Shown piece after piece: positions 25,081 to 33,744 of a DNA stretch of 64,000 nt. The position numbers were made by a program, and so were the translations under genes. Under the pieces are notes generated by a model, which saw only the letters and a list, made by a program, of their open reading frames with translations, was not told the origin of the DNA and made no database searches. This DNA is from Fimbriimonadales bacterium (lineage in GTDB: Bacteria > Armatimonadota > Fimbriimonadia > Fimbriimonadales > ATM1), in contig JAHCHL010000010.1 in the NCBI GenBank assembly GCA_026129745.1, positions 1 through 64,000 of the forward strand, read 5' to 3'. The first letter of the stretch is position 1. Each line of letters begins with the position of its first letter.

Positions 25081-27165
25081 ATGAAGAACCTATACAACAG
25101 GCTAAGCCAAGCCTCCAGCCCTTATCTGAAGCAACATTCAGGGAACCCTGTTCATTGGCAACCTTGGGACGAACAAGCGTTCTCTTATGCCTCGAAGGAG
25201 GAGAAGCCTGTTTTCCTTAGTGTCGGCTATAGCTCCTGTCACTGGTGTCATGTGATGGAGCACGAAAGCTTTGAGGACCCTGGAATCGCGGACCTGCTGA
25301 ACCAGCACTTTGTGTCAATCAAAGTTGACCGCGAGGAGCGACCCGACGTTGACGATGCCTACATGGCGGCTGTTCAGTTAGCGACTGGACGAGGCGGCTG
25401 GCCGATGACCCTTTTCCTGACTCCTGACAAGAAGCCTTTCTTTGCAGCCACATACTTACCACGAGACGATACGGGAGGTCGACAAGGATTTCGTTCGGTT
25501 CTCATGAGCATTGCTGCTGCATGGAAGGAGAACAGAAAGGAAGTCTTGGCTGCTTCGGACGAGTTCTCGCGAGTTCTAGAAAGGCATCGTACAACAGAAC
25601 CAAGTGCCTCATCTGCATTGACGCGGGATTCAATAGATGGTGCTTTGGAGACGATTGCGGCGTCGTTCGATGCAGTCAATGGTGGATTCGGAACTCGTCC
25701 GAAGTTTCCTCCCCATAGCGCAATTCTGCTGTACCTTCATCGAGTCGACTTTCCCGCTGCTGCAGCAATTGTCAATAAGACGTTGGACTCGATGTCGGCA
25801 GGTGGAATACACGACCATGTTGGCGGAGGCTTTCATCGATACTCTACAGACGAGAGGTGGCACTTGCCTCACTTTGAGAAGATGCTCTACGACAATGCGC
25901 TGCTTCTAAAAGCGTTCGCTGTTTCCGCAAGCTTAACCCATGACCAAGCCCATAAACGTGTATGTGACCGCATCATCACATGGCTGAAGCGCGAGATGAC
26001 GTCAATTGACGGATTGCTCTACTCCGCGATCGATGCCGACAGCGATGGCGAAGAAGGACTGTACTACACGTGGACGCAAAATGAAATCGAGAACGCGCTT
26101 GGTCGTCGATCTGATGCTTTCATTGATGCCTTCGGAATTCGAAAGGACGGCAACTATTTCGACGAGGCGACTGGAAAGTTGACTGGAAGAAACGTACTCA
26201 TTGCGCAAACGAAGGACTTGGACGAATTCGACGAGGATCTGGAGGTCCTTCGCGCAGTTCGAAGTTCACGTATTAGGCCTGAGATTGACAACAAGGCGCT
26301 TGTTGCTTGGAACGGATTGGCAGTGGGTGCGCTGGCAAAAGCGGGCGAGATTGCAATGGCTTCCCGTATCGCAGACGCACTTATGGAGTATGGAGATTCG
26401 CTTCCGCACCAAATCGTTTCAGGCAAGCCTGAAGGAAGACCGTTTCTCGATACGGCCTACTTGGTCGAAGGGTTGCTCGACTTGCATGAAGCGTCTGGTG
26501 AATCAAAGTATTTGGATAATGCCTCTCGACTGTTTGAAAGCTTTCGAGGTAGGTTTCGTTCGAAGTCTGGAGGTTGGTTCTTCACAAGCACAGATCATGA
26601 GAACCTGTTCGGTTTGAATAAACCTGTCTTGGACTCATCAATGCCCAGTCCAAGTTCCGTCATGGCTCTCTGTGCAATACGACTTGGTCTCATCGATGTT
26701 GCCCGTGAAGATTTAGAATCCATGCATGGCTGGATGGAGATCGCGCCGTCTGCCACTGAGACCGCGTATTTGGCCGCTTCAATGTATTTTGATGCTGGAG
26801 GTTCCGACATAACACCAGAGCTCACTCAAATCGACGTTACAGAGTCTGAAGTAGACGAAGCGGGCATTGCGACATTCAAGGTTCAGATCAAGCCGCCAAC
26901 TGGCTGGCGCGTGGCAATCGAAGAGACCCCGTTGTTGACAGAACTCGGCGTGGCAATTGAAGGCCTGGAAAACCCAACGGCATCCCTTACGACAGAAGGG
27001 CAAACACACGTCGTAACGATTGCCGGCAAACCAGGTCCGGGTTCAAGAGGAGCTGCGACCGCAGAACTCCGCCTTCAATTGTGTACTGATACCGAGTGTC
27101 GCAGGCCCGAGTCTCGAATGCTCGAACTGCGGTGGCGCCGTGCTGGCGCTCCGCCCGAAAGGTAG
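25081..27165 (+). CDS. YyaL-type thioredoxin-like/glycosidase-fold protein (DUF255)
   Basis: 694 residues from the ATG giving MKNLYNRL; upstream starts lack family support. The N-terminal DUF255 thioredoxin-like domain (about 5-165) begins [15 protein letters not shown] and has the CHWC motif in [15 protein letters not shown]. The middle is the (alpha/alpha)6 barrel of the N-acylglucosamine epimerase/cellulase-like fold ([15 protein letters not shown]). The last ~110 residues are a beta domain with two cysteines. The family is widespread but its activity is not established. The stop is 14 bp before the E2 gene. Confidence 0.88.
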   Translation: MKNLYNRLSQASSPYLKQHSGNPVHWQPWDEQAFSYASKEEKPVFLSVGYSSCHWCHVMEHESFEDPGIADLLNQHFVSIKVDREERPDVDDAYMAAVQLATGRGGWPMTLFLTPDKKPFFAATYLPRDDTGGRQGFRSVLMSIAAAWKENRKEVLAASDEFSRVLERHRTTEPSASSALTRDSIDGALETIAASFDAVNGGFGTRPKFPPHSAILLYLHRVDFPAAAAIVNKTLDSMSAGGIHDHVGGGFHRYSTDERWHLPHFEKMLYDNALLLKAFAVSASLTHDQAHKRVCDRIITWLKREMTSIDGLLYSAIDADSDGEEGLYYTWTQNEIENALGRRSDAFIDAFGIRKDGNYFDEATGKLTGRNVLIAQTKDLDEFDEDLEVLRAVRSSRIRPEIDNKALVAWNGLAVGALAKAGEIAMASRIADALMEYGDSLPHQIVSGKPEGRPFLDTAYLVEGLLDLHEASGESKYLDNASRLFESFRGRFRSKSGGWFFTSTDHENLFGLNKPVLDSSMPSPSSVMALCAIRLGLIDVAREDLESMHGWMEIAPSATETAYLAASMYFDAGGSDITPELTQIDVTESEVDEAGIATFKVQIKPPTGWRVAIEETPLLTELGVAIEGLENPTASLTTEGQTHVVTIAGKPGPGSRGAATAELRLQLCTDTECRRPESRMLELRWRRAGAPPER

Positions 27166-27179
27166 AATCGCGCAAAGAG

Positions 27180-28427
27180 ATGCTTGAAGTGATCATGCCC
27201 AAAATGGGAGATGCGATGGAGGAGGGCACCCTCATTGAGTGGCTAATGAAAGCGGGAGATAAGGTCAAAGCGGGTGACCATATCGGCAACATTCAGACTG
27301 ATAAGGCGACCGTGGAGCTGACGGCACCGGGTAGCGGAGTCCTGAGTGGACTTCTCATAGAAGCCGGCGAAACAGTACCTGTTGGAGTACCCATTGCAGC
27401 GATACTAAAAGAAGGCGAATCGCTACCGGAAGGCTGGGGCTCTGGAGGTTCCCGCAAATCAGCCAAGGAGTCTGCAACGGCTGAGCAGGCCAAGCCATCT
27501 GGCCGCAGTGAAGCAGTCGCTGTTGCAGAGCCGACTACCAAAGCTGATGGTCAAAGAGTGTTTGCTTCGCCGCTCGCGAGACGGATTGCAGAAGATGCCG
27601 GGATTTCCATCGAAGCGATACATGGCACGGGTCCCCAAGGAAGAGTAGTGGAGCGCGATGTTCGCGAGGCGATTTCTGCTGGGATCCAAAAGTCCGGCGC
27701 CCAGCCGGTTTCTATTGCTCCGACCACGCAGCTTGAGAGCAAAGTTGTACAGCTCAATACGCTTCAAAGGATAACTGCGCAACGCACGGCGCAGGCGAAG
27801 CAAGTGGTTCCCCACTATTACGTTACCGTTCAGGTCGATTTAGAACGCCTGACTGCACTTCGCGAAGCCATGAATGAAGAACAACCCGACGCTAAGTTAA
27901 GCATCAACGACTTTATCGTTAAGGCGGCTACGCTGGCATTGCAAGACCTGCCCCACATCAATGCGAGTTGGGAGGAAGGAAACCTGCGGCTTCACGGATC
28001 GGTCAACATCGGAGTTGCAGTCGCGGTTCCTGACGGATTGACGATGCCTGTCGTGCATAACTGCGAAGCAAAGCCGCTACGGCAAATAGCCTCGGAAATC
28101 CGCAATTTAGCCACAAAGGCAAAGGAGAATAGACTAAAGCCAGATGAACTCTCCGGAAGCACATTCGCAATCAGCAACATGGGAATGTACGACGTTGAGA
28201 ACTTCTCCGCAATCATTAATCAGCCGAATGGGGCGATAATCGCTGTGTCAACTGCCAAGCGAGTGCCTGTCGTGGTCGATGGCGATGACGGCGAAGAACT
28301 GGAAATAAGAACTCTGATGAAAATTACAGGTTCATTCGATCATCGGATAATCAATGGAGCGCAAGGCGCAGAGTTCATGGGCGTCTTGCGCAAGTATCTC
28401 GAATCCCCTACATTGCTGCTCACTTAG
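27180..28427 (+). CDS. 2-oxoacid dehydrogenase E2 (dihydrolipoyl acyltransferase)
   Basis: 415 residues, starting MLEVIMPKMGDAMEEG. The lipoyl domain (1-75) has the modified lysine in TDKATVEL. A flexible linker follows, then a peripheral subunit-binding domain (about 123-160, FASPLARRIAEDAG) and a catalytic acyltransferase domain (about 190-415) with SFDHRIINGAQ, the catalytic His and Gly. Pyruvate dehydrogenase E2 is most likely by sequence style, but branched-chain is possible. E1 and E3 genes are not in the window. A longer start in the preceding gene is rejected. Confidence 0.9.
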   Translation: MLEVIMPKMGDAMEEGTLIEWLMKAGDKVKAGDHIGNIQTDKATVELTAPGSGVLSGLLIEAGETVPVGVPIAAILKEGESLPEGWGSGGSRKSAKESATAEQAKPSGRSEAVAVAEPTTKADGQRVFASPLARRIAEDAGISIEAIHGTGPQGRVVERDVREAISAGIQKSGAQPVSIAPTTQLESKVVQLNTLQRITAQRTAQAKQVVPHYYVTVQVDLERLTALREAMNEEQPDAKLSINDFIVKAATLALQDLPHINASWEEGNLRLHGSVNIGVAVAVPDGLTMPVVHNCEAKPLRQIASEIRNLATKAKENRLKPDELSGSTFAISNMGMYDVENFSAIINQPNGAIIAVSTAKRVPVVVDGDDGEELEIRTLMKITGSFDHRIINGAQGAEFMGVLRKYLESPTLLLT

Positions 28428-28433
28428 TCGAAC

Positions 28434-29777
28434 ATGACAAATCGGGATTGGTTCGCCCGGCACAGGGTGGCCTCGATACACCCAGCTGCGGCAATAGTTG
28501 AGAGGCGCTGCGCAATGCTAAACGAGAGCCAATGGTGGCCTCGTGATGTGATTGATTCCTATCAACTTACTCAGTTCAATCGACTCTTTCTGCATGCTAA
28601 GACGCATGTTCCCATCTATCGGCAAATGTATGCTGACTTTGAACCACCAACCACATTTGAAGAGTTGAAGGGGCTTCCAATTCTAACGAGAGAAGCATTC
28701 AGTGGCGACCCCAATTTGATTCGATCCGAGCACCTGCCTGTAGGGACAGAGATTTTCTCCGAGGCGAGCACTTCCGGAACAACCGGAGTGCAAGTAAAAG
28801 TTCTAACGACCAACCAAACAGAAGCGATTAGATTAGCCTGTGCCGTGCGAGAGTTTGACTGGTATGGACTGGATCCAAAGGGTTCGTACTGTGTCTACCG
28901 CGATACCTACAAGCACCCGAAGGATGCACCGATCTTGCAACTGCACCGGTGGCCATTCCAAGTCATTGGCGATTTGGTGCAGACCGGCCGTGGCTACTGG
29001 ATTGCGGCTTCCGCAAAGGTCGACCAGATAATCGAGTTGTTCACCAGTGCTGGCCTTTCATACCTTCAAACGATGCCAGCCCTCATCTCACGACTCATTG
29101 AAGCTGACGTCAACAATCGGCTTCACTTTCAGTTAGTGCAAACGTTCGGCGAAGTCTTGGATGATTCTGCGAAGATGCTCATCGAAGAGGCATCCGGAGC
29201 GCAAGTCAGGAATACGTACTCCTCTGTCGAGACAGGCAGGATAGCAACTGCATGCACCGAGTCTCAACTGATGCACGCTTACGAAGAGAGCGTATTGCTC
29301 GAGGTTATCAAAGAAGATGGTACGCAGGCCCAGGCAGGTGAAACGGGTCGCGTTGTCGTTACCGCTCTGCATAACTACGCTACTCCCTTCATCCGATACG
29401 ACATCGGCGACTATGTCCAACTTCCTCAGGGGCCCTGCCCTTGCGGCCGTTCGCTTATGGGAATTGAGCGGGTTCATGGCCGAGTCAGGGAGAGGCTGTT
29501 AACGGCCTCGGGAGAGTTCGTACCCGCGTATTCGCTCTTTGGACAAATCACCAATGTCCCTTGGATTCGCGAGTATCAGCTAACGCAGATGAATTCTCAA
29601 GATTTTCTCCTGCAGTACGTCGGCGAGAAGGGCGAAGCAGGCGCACTCGCCGGCGTTGTGGAAGTCTTATCAAACCTAACTGGCAACACTGTCAGACTCG
29701 AAGTCGAAATGGTCCAACATATAGCCATTGGAGCAACTGGCAAAAGAGTTCGATTCGTCAACAAGACGAGCGCGTAA
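28434..29777 (+). CDS. Phenylacetate-CoA ligase-like AMP-forming enzyme
   Basis: 447 residues of the PaaK/CapK adenylate-forming family. The P-loop-like EASTSGTTGVQVKV is near 120, the adenylate site NTYSSVETG near 260, FIRYDIGDYVQL with the conserved Asp near 325, and a C-terminal hinge and small domain. The cysteine cluster CPCG lies in the metal-binding position found in PaaK. It is 6 bp after the E2 gene, so co-expressed. The substrate is not predictable; CapK members work in polysaccharide synthesis, PaaK in aromatic acid activation. Confidence 0.8.
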   Translation: MTNRDWFARHRVASIHPAAAIVERRCAMLNESQWWPRDVIDSYQLTQFNRLFLHAKTHVPIYRQMYADFEPPTTFEELKGLPILTREAFSGDPNLIRSEHLPVGTEIFSEASTSGTTGVQVKVLTTNQTEAIRLACAVREFDWYGLDPKGSYCVYRDTYKHPKDAPILQLHRWPFQVIGDLVQTGRGYWIAASAKVDQIIELFTSAGLSYLQTMPALISRLIEADVNNRLHFQLVQTFGEVLDDSAKMLIEEASGAQVRNTYSSVETGRIATACTESQLMHAYEESVLLEVIKEDGTQAQAGETGRVVVTALHNYATPFIRYDIGDYVQLPQGPCPCGRSLMGIERVHGRVRERLLTASGEFVPAYSLFGQITNVPWIREYQLTQMNSQDFLLQYVGEKGEAGALAGVVEVLSNLTGNTVRLEVEMVQHIAIGATGKRVRFVNKTSA

Positions 29778-29827
29778 ACCTAACATAAATGTCAGGTCTA
29801 CGCGCCCGAGTCTTTCTTTCTGTGTTG

Positions 29828-30442
29828 CTAAGCGCTTCGTCGTCGTCTTGCGGCGAGCGCAGCGAGTCCAACACCGATCGCCAGGAACGTCGCCGGTTCT
29901 GGAACCACGGTGATGTGCCCGGAGTCTCCGTTCGGTCCAATATTCTGAATGTGAATCATGGCTTGGATTCCACCTGGCGACATCGCAAGGAAAGAGTTCT
30001 CTGTAAGCCCTGTTCCAGAAACCTGCCACGTTGCCGAGTCTCCAGGGAGCAGCCGTGCTGCGGGCGGAGCTAGGTTGAACTGGACAAAGAAGTCATAGGG
30101 GCCACCTACGGTGTTGATTCCGTCTTGAGAGAAGGTGTGCCCTGAAATCTTGTCGCTCGTCGTGCTGAAGGCTAGATCACCCGGAAACGGGTCGATGTTC
30201 ATCCAAAGCCGACTCACGAATTGCCCTGCTGTACTGGTTGCATGGTGCGTCAGCGTCATCTCCACCGTGTCGGCGGCAATGTCCTGGATCGTTAGGGTCG
30301 CCCAAGGTGAAGCGCCGCCCGGAGTTGAACCCGTGAGGACGACCTCGAAGTCCATCGTAATCAGCGCCTGAGCCGAAGCTCCACCAACAACTAGGCCCGC
30401 AAACGCAAGGACGCGCCCAGACCCCCCAAAATATCTATTCAT
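29828..30442 (-). CDS. PEP-CTERM sorting domain protein
   Basis: 204 residues. An N-terminal signal (VLAFAGLVVGGASAQA) precedes a beta-rich mature part and ends in the PEP-CTERM signal VPEPATFLAIGVGLAALAAR plus an arginine cluster. The sorting motif implies an exosortase elsewhere in the genome that transfers the protein to the surface or exopolysaccharide. Ribosome site AAGGAG is six bases before the ATG. Function of the mature domain unknown. Confidence 0.88.
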   Translation of the reverse strand: MNRYFGGSGRVLAFAGLVVGGASAQALITMDFEVVLTGSTPGGASPWATLTIQDIAADTVEMTLTHHATSTAGQFVSRLWMNIDPFPGDLAFSTTSDKISGHTFSQDGINTVGGPYDFFVQFNLAPPAARLLPGDSATWQVSGTGLTENSFLAMSPGGIQAMIHIQNIGPNGDSGHITVVPEPATFLAIGVGLAALAARRRRSA

Positions 30443-30611
30443 CTATTTCTCCTTTGAATGCAAGTACAGACAGAATGTCAATAGCAAGGCCCATGCCACA
30501 CGCATTTGCCTGACCAACATTATATCACAGTCTTAGCTAAATGACTTCTCGGAACGCACCCCAGTTCCAAGAAAATCATAGCGAAATCAAACCTGGTAGA
30601 TTCTACAGACG

Positions 30612-31694
30612 ATGAGATCCACACTGGTAATCGGTTTTGTCGCCACTTGCATCCTGCCTGGTTGCAGCCCCACAAAACCCCAGGCATCGTCTGAGCCGGT
30701 TACAGAACCCGTTTCGAAGCCGGGTTCGGGCGGCGCGGTCGTGTCTGGCCCCTTACTCGCTTACGTGGTCGACGACAAATGGGGCCTGATGGATCTCGAA
30801 TTCAAGCCCGTCGTCGAACCAGCGTATGAAGGCATTCTTCCGTTTAGCGACGGGATGGCACAGGTCTGGCAAAACGGAAAAGCCGGTTTTGTCGACTCGA
30901 AGGGCCGCCTGGTGATCCCGTGCAAGTTCGAAGAAGTCGGCGATTTCTCGGAGGGGCTTGCTCCAGTCATTTTGGGAGGAAAAGTCGGATACATTGACAA
31001 GGCAGGCGATCTCGTTATTCCTGCCAAGTTCGAGCTAGTCGATGACCTCATTCCATACCGCGCGTTCAGCGAAGGCTTGGCTTGCGTCATGTTTGATGGG
31101 AAGTACGGCTTCATCGATCGAGCGGGCCTTTGGGTAATCGAACCGAGCTTCCCGCTTCCATCAGACTTCTCGGAGGGTCTCGCGGTAGTCGAGATCGATG
31201 GAAAGCCAAGGTGGATCGATCGCGGAGCAAGGGTGGCCATCTCGGAGGCATTTGAGGACATCGGACCAATGTCGGAAGGGCTGGCTCCTGCGAAGAGGAA
31301 CGGAAAATGGGGCTTTATCGACGGTAGCGGCAAATTTGTAATTCCTGCCAAGTTCGAGTTTGTGCGCCCATTTAAGCGGGGCTACGCCCAAGTGGTCGTT
31401 GGCGGCAAGCTTGGCTACATCGACAAGATCGGAACGGAAATCGTTTCTCCCGCATACATGCCGTACGTGGACAGCGAAGAACCAGCTGCCGGCAACTTCA
31501 GCGAGGGATTGGCATGGGTGCGAATCAGTGACGGCAACATAGGATTCGTGGACACTTCAGGTCGCATGGTGATCTCAGCAAGGTTCCAAGCAGCAACCGA
31601 CTTCGAACACGGGCTTTCATTCGTCTACCTCGATGGGCGGGCTGCCTACATCGACAAGTCTGGCCAAATCAAGTGGCAAGAAAAGTCTAACTAG
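30612..31694 (+). CDS. WG-repeat lipoprotein
   Basis: 360 residues. Lipoprotein signal MRSTLVIGFVATCILPGC with lipobox LPGC, then a Pro/Ser linker. About seven WG repeats follow, seen as KWGLMD, KAGFVDSKGRLVIP, KVGYIDKAGDLVIP, KYGFIDRAG and KWGFIDGSGKFVIP. The repeats form a beta array thought to bind ligands or partners outside the membrane. A TAGATT box sits nine bases before the ATG and no ribosome site is seen. Its stop shares a CTAG with mqnC on the other strand. Confidence 0.87.
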   Translation: MRSTLVIGFVATCILPGCSPTKPQASSEPVTEPVSKPGSGGAVVSGPLLAYVVDDKWGLMDLEFKPVVEPAYEGILPFSDGMAQVWQNGKAGFVDSKGRLVIPCKFEEVGDFSEGLAPVILGGKVGYIDKAGDLVIPAKFELVDDLIPYRAFSEGLACVMFDGKYGFIDRAGLWVIEPSFPLPSDFSEGLAVVEIDGKPRWIDRGARVAISEAFEDIGPMSEGLAPAKRNGKWGFIDGSGKFVIPAKFEFVRPFKRGYAQVVVGGKLGYIDKIGTEIVSPAYMPYVDSEEPAAGNFSEGLAWVRISDGNIGFVDTSGRMVISARFQAATDFEHGLSFVYLDGRAAYIDKSGQIKWQEKSN

Positions 31695-32785
31695 ATCAAC
31701 TCGTATCGAGTGTTTCTTCGCTTCGGCTCATAACCCGCATCTCGGATTAGCCGTTCGAATTCTTCTGCGTTCAAAATGAACTTGTTCCCGGCAGCGGACA
31801 CGACGTTTTCCTCAATCATGACTGAGCCAAAGTCGTTTGCGCCATACTCCAACGCGAGTTGTGCGACTTTCGGCCCTTGCGTTAAGATCGACACCTGCAG
31901 ATTCTCGATGTTGTCAAGATAGATTCGACTGATTGCAAGTGTTCGCAAGTAATCAAATCCGCTCGCCTTGCGGTCAATTTGCAGTTGGGTTTCTTCTGGT
32001 TGAAAACTCCAGGTGATAAACGCTCTGAACGGGCTGCACTCGTCCTGTAACGAGCGAATCCGGGATAGGTGCTCGACACGGTCCTCAATTGTCTCAACGT
32101 GCCCGAACATCATGCTCGCAGTGGATCGTATTCCGAGAGCAGAAGCAGCTCTCATGCATTGCAGCCACTCATCGGTGGTGTCCTTGTATGGAGCAATGAT
32201 CTTTCGAACTCGATCGACCAAAATCTCGCCGCCGGCGCCAGGAATCGAATGCAGACCAGCGCTCTTGAGTCTGGCCAGGCAGTCTTCAAGCTTCAGCTTA
32301 CTGATGTGTGCGATGTAAATGATCTCAGCCGGCGAGAGCGCGTGTAAAATGACATTCGGATACTTTTCGATAATCTTTGTGAAAATGCTCTCGTAATAAT
32401 CGATCTTGAGCTTTGGATTAAGTCCTCCTTGGAAGAGAATCTCAATCCCACCTTTGTCAACGGTGTCACCGACCTTTTGGAGAATTTCATCATCGCTCAA
32501 TAAATAGCCTTCCGCATGATTCGGAACACGATAAAATGCGCAGAACTTGCATCGAACCCAACAGATGTTCGTGTAGTTTAGGATTCGTCCAATGATGTAG
32601 GTAACGGTTCGTCCTGGGCTCTTCTGCTGACGTCTAAGATTAGCAAGCGCTGAGAGCTCTACGAGATTGGGGTGATAAAAAAGGCGAAGCGCGTCGTTAT
32701 TTGATATTCGCTCGCCAGATCGCACTTTCTCTGCAATCGACTCTATGGAAAGCTCTCTAACTTTCTCCGGCAATGCGACAGTCAT
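31691..32785 (-). CDS. mqnC: Cyclic dehypoxanthinyl futalosine synthase
   Basis: Radical-SAM enzyme of the futalosine route to menaquinone, cyclising dehypoxanthinylfutalosine. 364 residues. The 4Fe-4S cluster is bound by NICWVRCKFCAFYR (C-x3-C-x2-C). ILFQGGLNP and HALSPAEI are strongly conserved in MqnC, and IPGAGGEILVDRVR follows the usual pattern. MqnE, the other radical-SAM enzyme of the pathway, is similar, but HALSPAEI and length favour MqnC. It indicates that this organism makes menaquinone by the futalosine pathway. Confidence 0.9.
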   Translation of the reverse strand: MTVALPEKVRELSIESIAEKVRSGERISNNDALRLFYHPNLVELSALANLRRQQKSPGRTVTYIIGRILNYTNICWVRCKFCAFYRVPNHAEGYLLSDDEILQKVGDTVDKGGIEILFQGGLNPKLKIDYYESIFTKIIEKYPNVILHALSPAEIIYIAHISKLKLEDCLARLKSAGLHSIPGAGGEILVDRVRKIIAPYKDTTDEWLQCMRAASALGIRSTASMMFGHVETIEDRVEHLSRIRSLQDECSPFRAFITWSFQPEETQLQIDRKASGFDYLRTLAISRIYLDNIENLQVSILTQGPKVAQLALEYGANDFGSVMIEENVVSAAGNKFILNAEEFERLIRDAGYEPKRRNTRYELI

Positions 32786-32856
32786 GTTGATCCAGTTTTA
32801 CCCTTTCGAATTTGTTAAGAGTCGTCCGAAGTGTGATAACGTGCATCGGGAGAAGG

Positions 32857-32932
32857 TGGTGCCGCAGGCCGGAATCGAACCGGCGACACATGGATTTTCA
32901 GTCCATTGCTCTACCAACTGAGCTACCGCGGC
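32857..32932 (-). tRNA. tRNA-Phe (GAA)
   Basis: On the minus strand the 76-nt cloverleaf starts GCCGCGGTAGCTCAG, has anticodon loop CTGAAAA (GAA), T arm CGGTTCGATTCCG, discriminator A and encoded CCA (32857-32859). Acceptor GCCGCGG pairs with CTGCGGC with one G-T pair. Confidence 0.97.
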
Positions 32933-32950
32933 ACTTGTGGATTTACAAGA

Positions 32951-33027
<77 letters not shown>

Positions 33028-33052
33028 GTTTCGCCCTTGCGGGCAGAGGGCG

Positions 33053-33082
33053 ATTATAGCCCAGCAGCCATTGAGGTCGCAA
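33053..33082 (-). promoter_or_regulatory. Promoter of the tRNA-Asp/tRNA-Phe unit
   Basis: On the minus strand TTGCGA (33077-33082), an 18-base spacer, and a perfect TATAAT (33053-33058), 25 bases before the tRNA-Asp 5' end. The -35 box abuts the stop codon of the response regulator gene. Confidence 0.65.
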
Positions 33083-33676
33083 CTAACTGAGTTTGCCGCA
33101 CCTTGAACTGAGAACTTCGTGGACTAAAGCAACTAACCTCTGGGGCCCGAACGGCTTGGCAAGCACATGTTCTCGGCTTGAGTCAAATCCAAGTGCATGA
33201 AGCTTGTCCATCGATTGCCCAGTTACGAACAGGGCCTTAACGCCTGGAATTGCCGCCCTTAGCCGCCTGGTAAGTTCATAGCCGTTTGCGCCTGGCAGCA
33301 TTACGTCTGACACGATCAATCGAACATCGTTCGAATGAAGTTGGGCAAGTTCGAAGGCCTGAAATGTGTCTTGGGCTGTAAGTACGTCTAAGCCTGAAGC
33401 TCGGAGAGCCTCGGAGTAAATGGCACGCAAGTCTTCGTCATCCTCTATCACCAAAACCGTTCCCTCATGACCGACGGCCGAATTGCCTGCAACAGCTGCG
33501 ATGTGGGAATTTTGGTCTGAAGTTTTGCCTTCGAACTGGGCTCGCGAAGTGCAAAAGGAGTGCGACCGCAAAAACTTGCCCGCTGCGGTTGAATCTTTTG
33601 GCAAAAGCGCTCTAATGGAATTGAGCGACGTGATGACCGACTCTGGATGCTCGTTCATGGTGGTTGATTTCTCCAT
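33083..33676 (-). CDS. Response regulator with C-terminal receiver domain
   Basis: 197 residues. The first ~70 are low-complexity and unrecognised. Residues about 72-190 are a complete receiver: VLVIEDDEDLR (acidic pair), VSDVMLPGANG (phosphoacceptor Asp), FVTGQS (Thr) and VLAKPFGP (Lys-Pro). All phosphorylation residues are present. There is no output domain, so it acts as a single-domain regulator with an N-terminal extension. GGGGG lies five bases before the ATG. Divergent from acs; partner kinase not in the window. Confidence 0.83.
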   Translation of the reverse strand: MEKSTTMNEHPESVITSLNSIRALLPKDSTAAGKFLRSHSFCTSRAQFEGKTSDQNSHIAAVAGNSAVGHEGTVLVIEDDEDLRAIYSEALRASGLDVLTAQDTFQAFELAQLHSNDVRLIVSDVMLPGANGYELTRRLRAAIPGVKALFVTGQSMDKLHALGFDSSREHVLAKPFGPQRLVALVHEVLSSRCGKLS

Positions 33677-33744
33677 GCAACCCCCACCATCCCGAGAAAA
33701 GGGCCTTCAAGCTGGTTCCACAAGTCTCGCCACGCATTACAGGA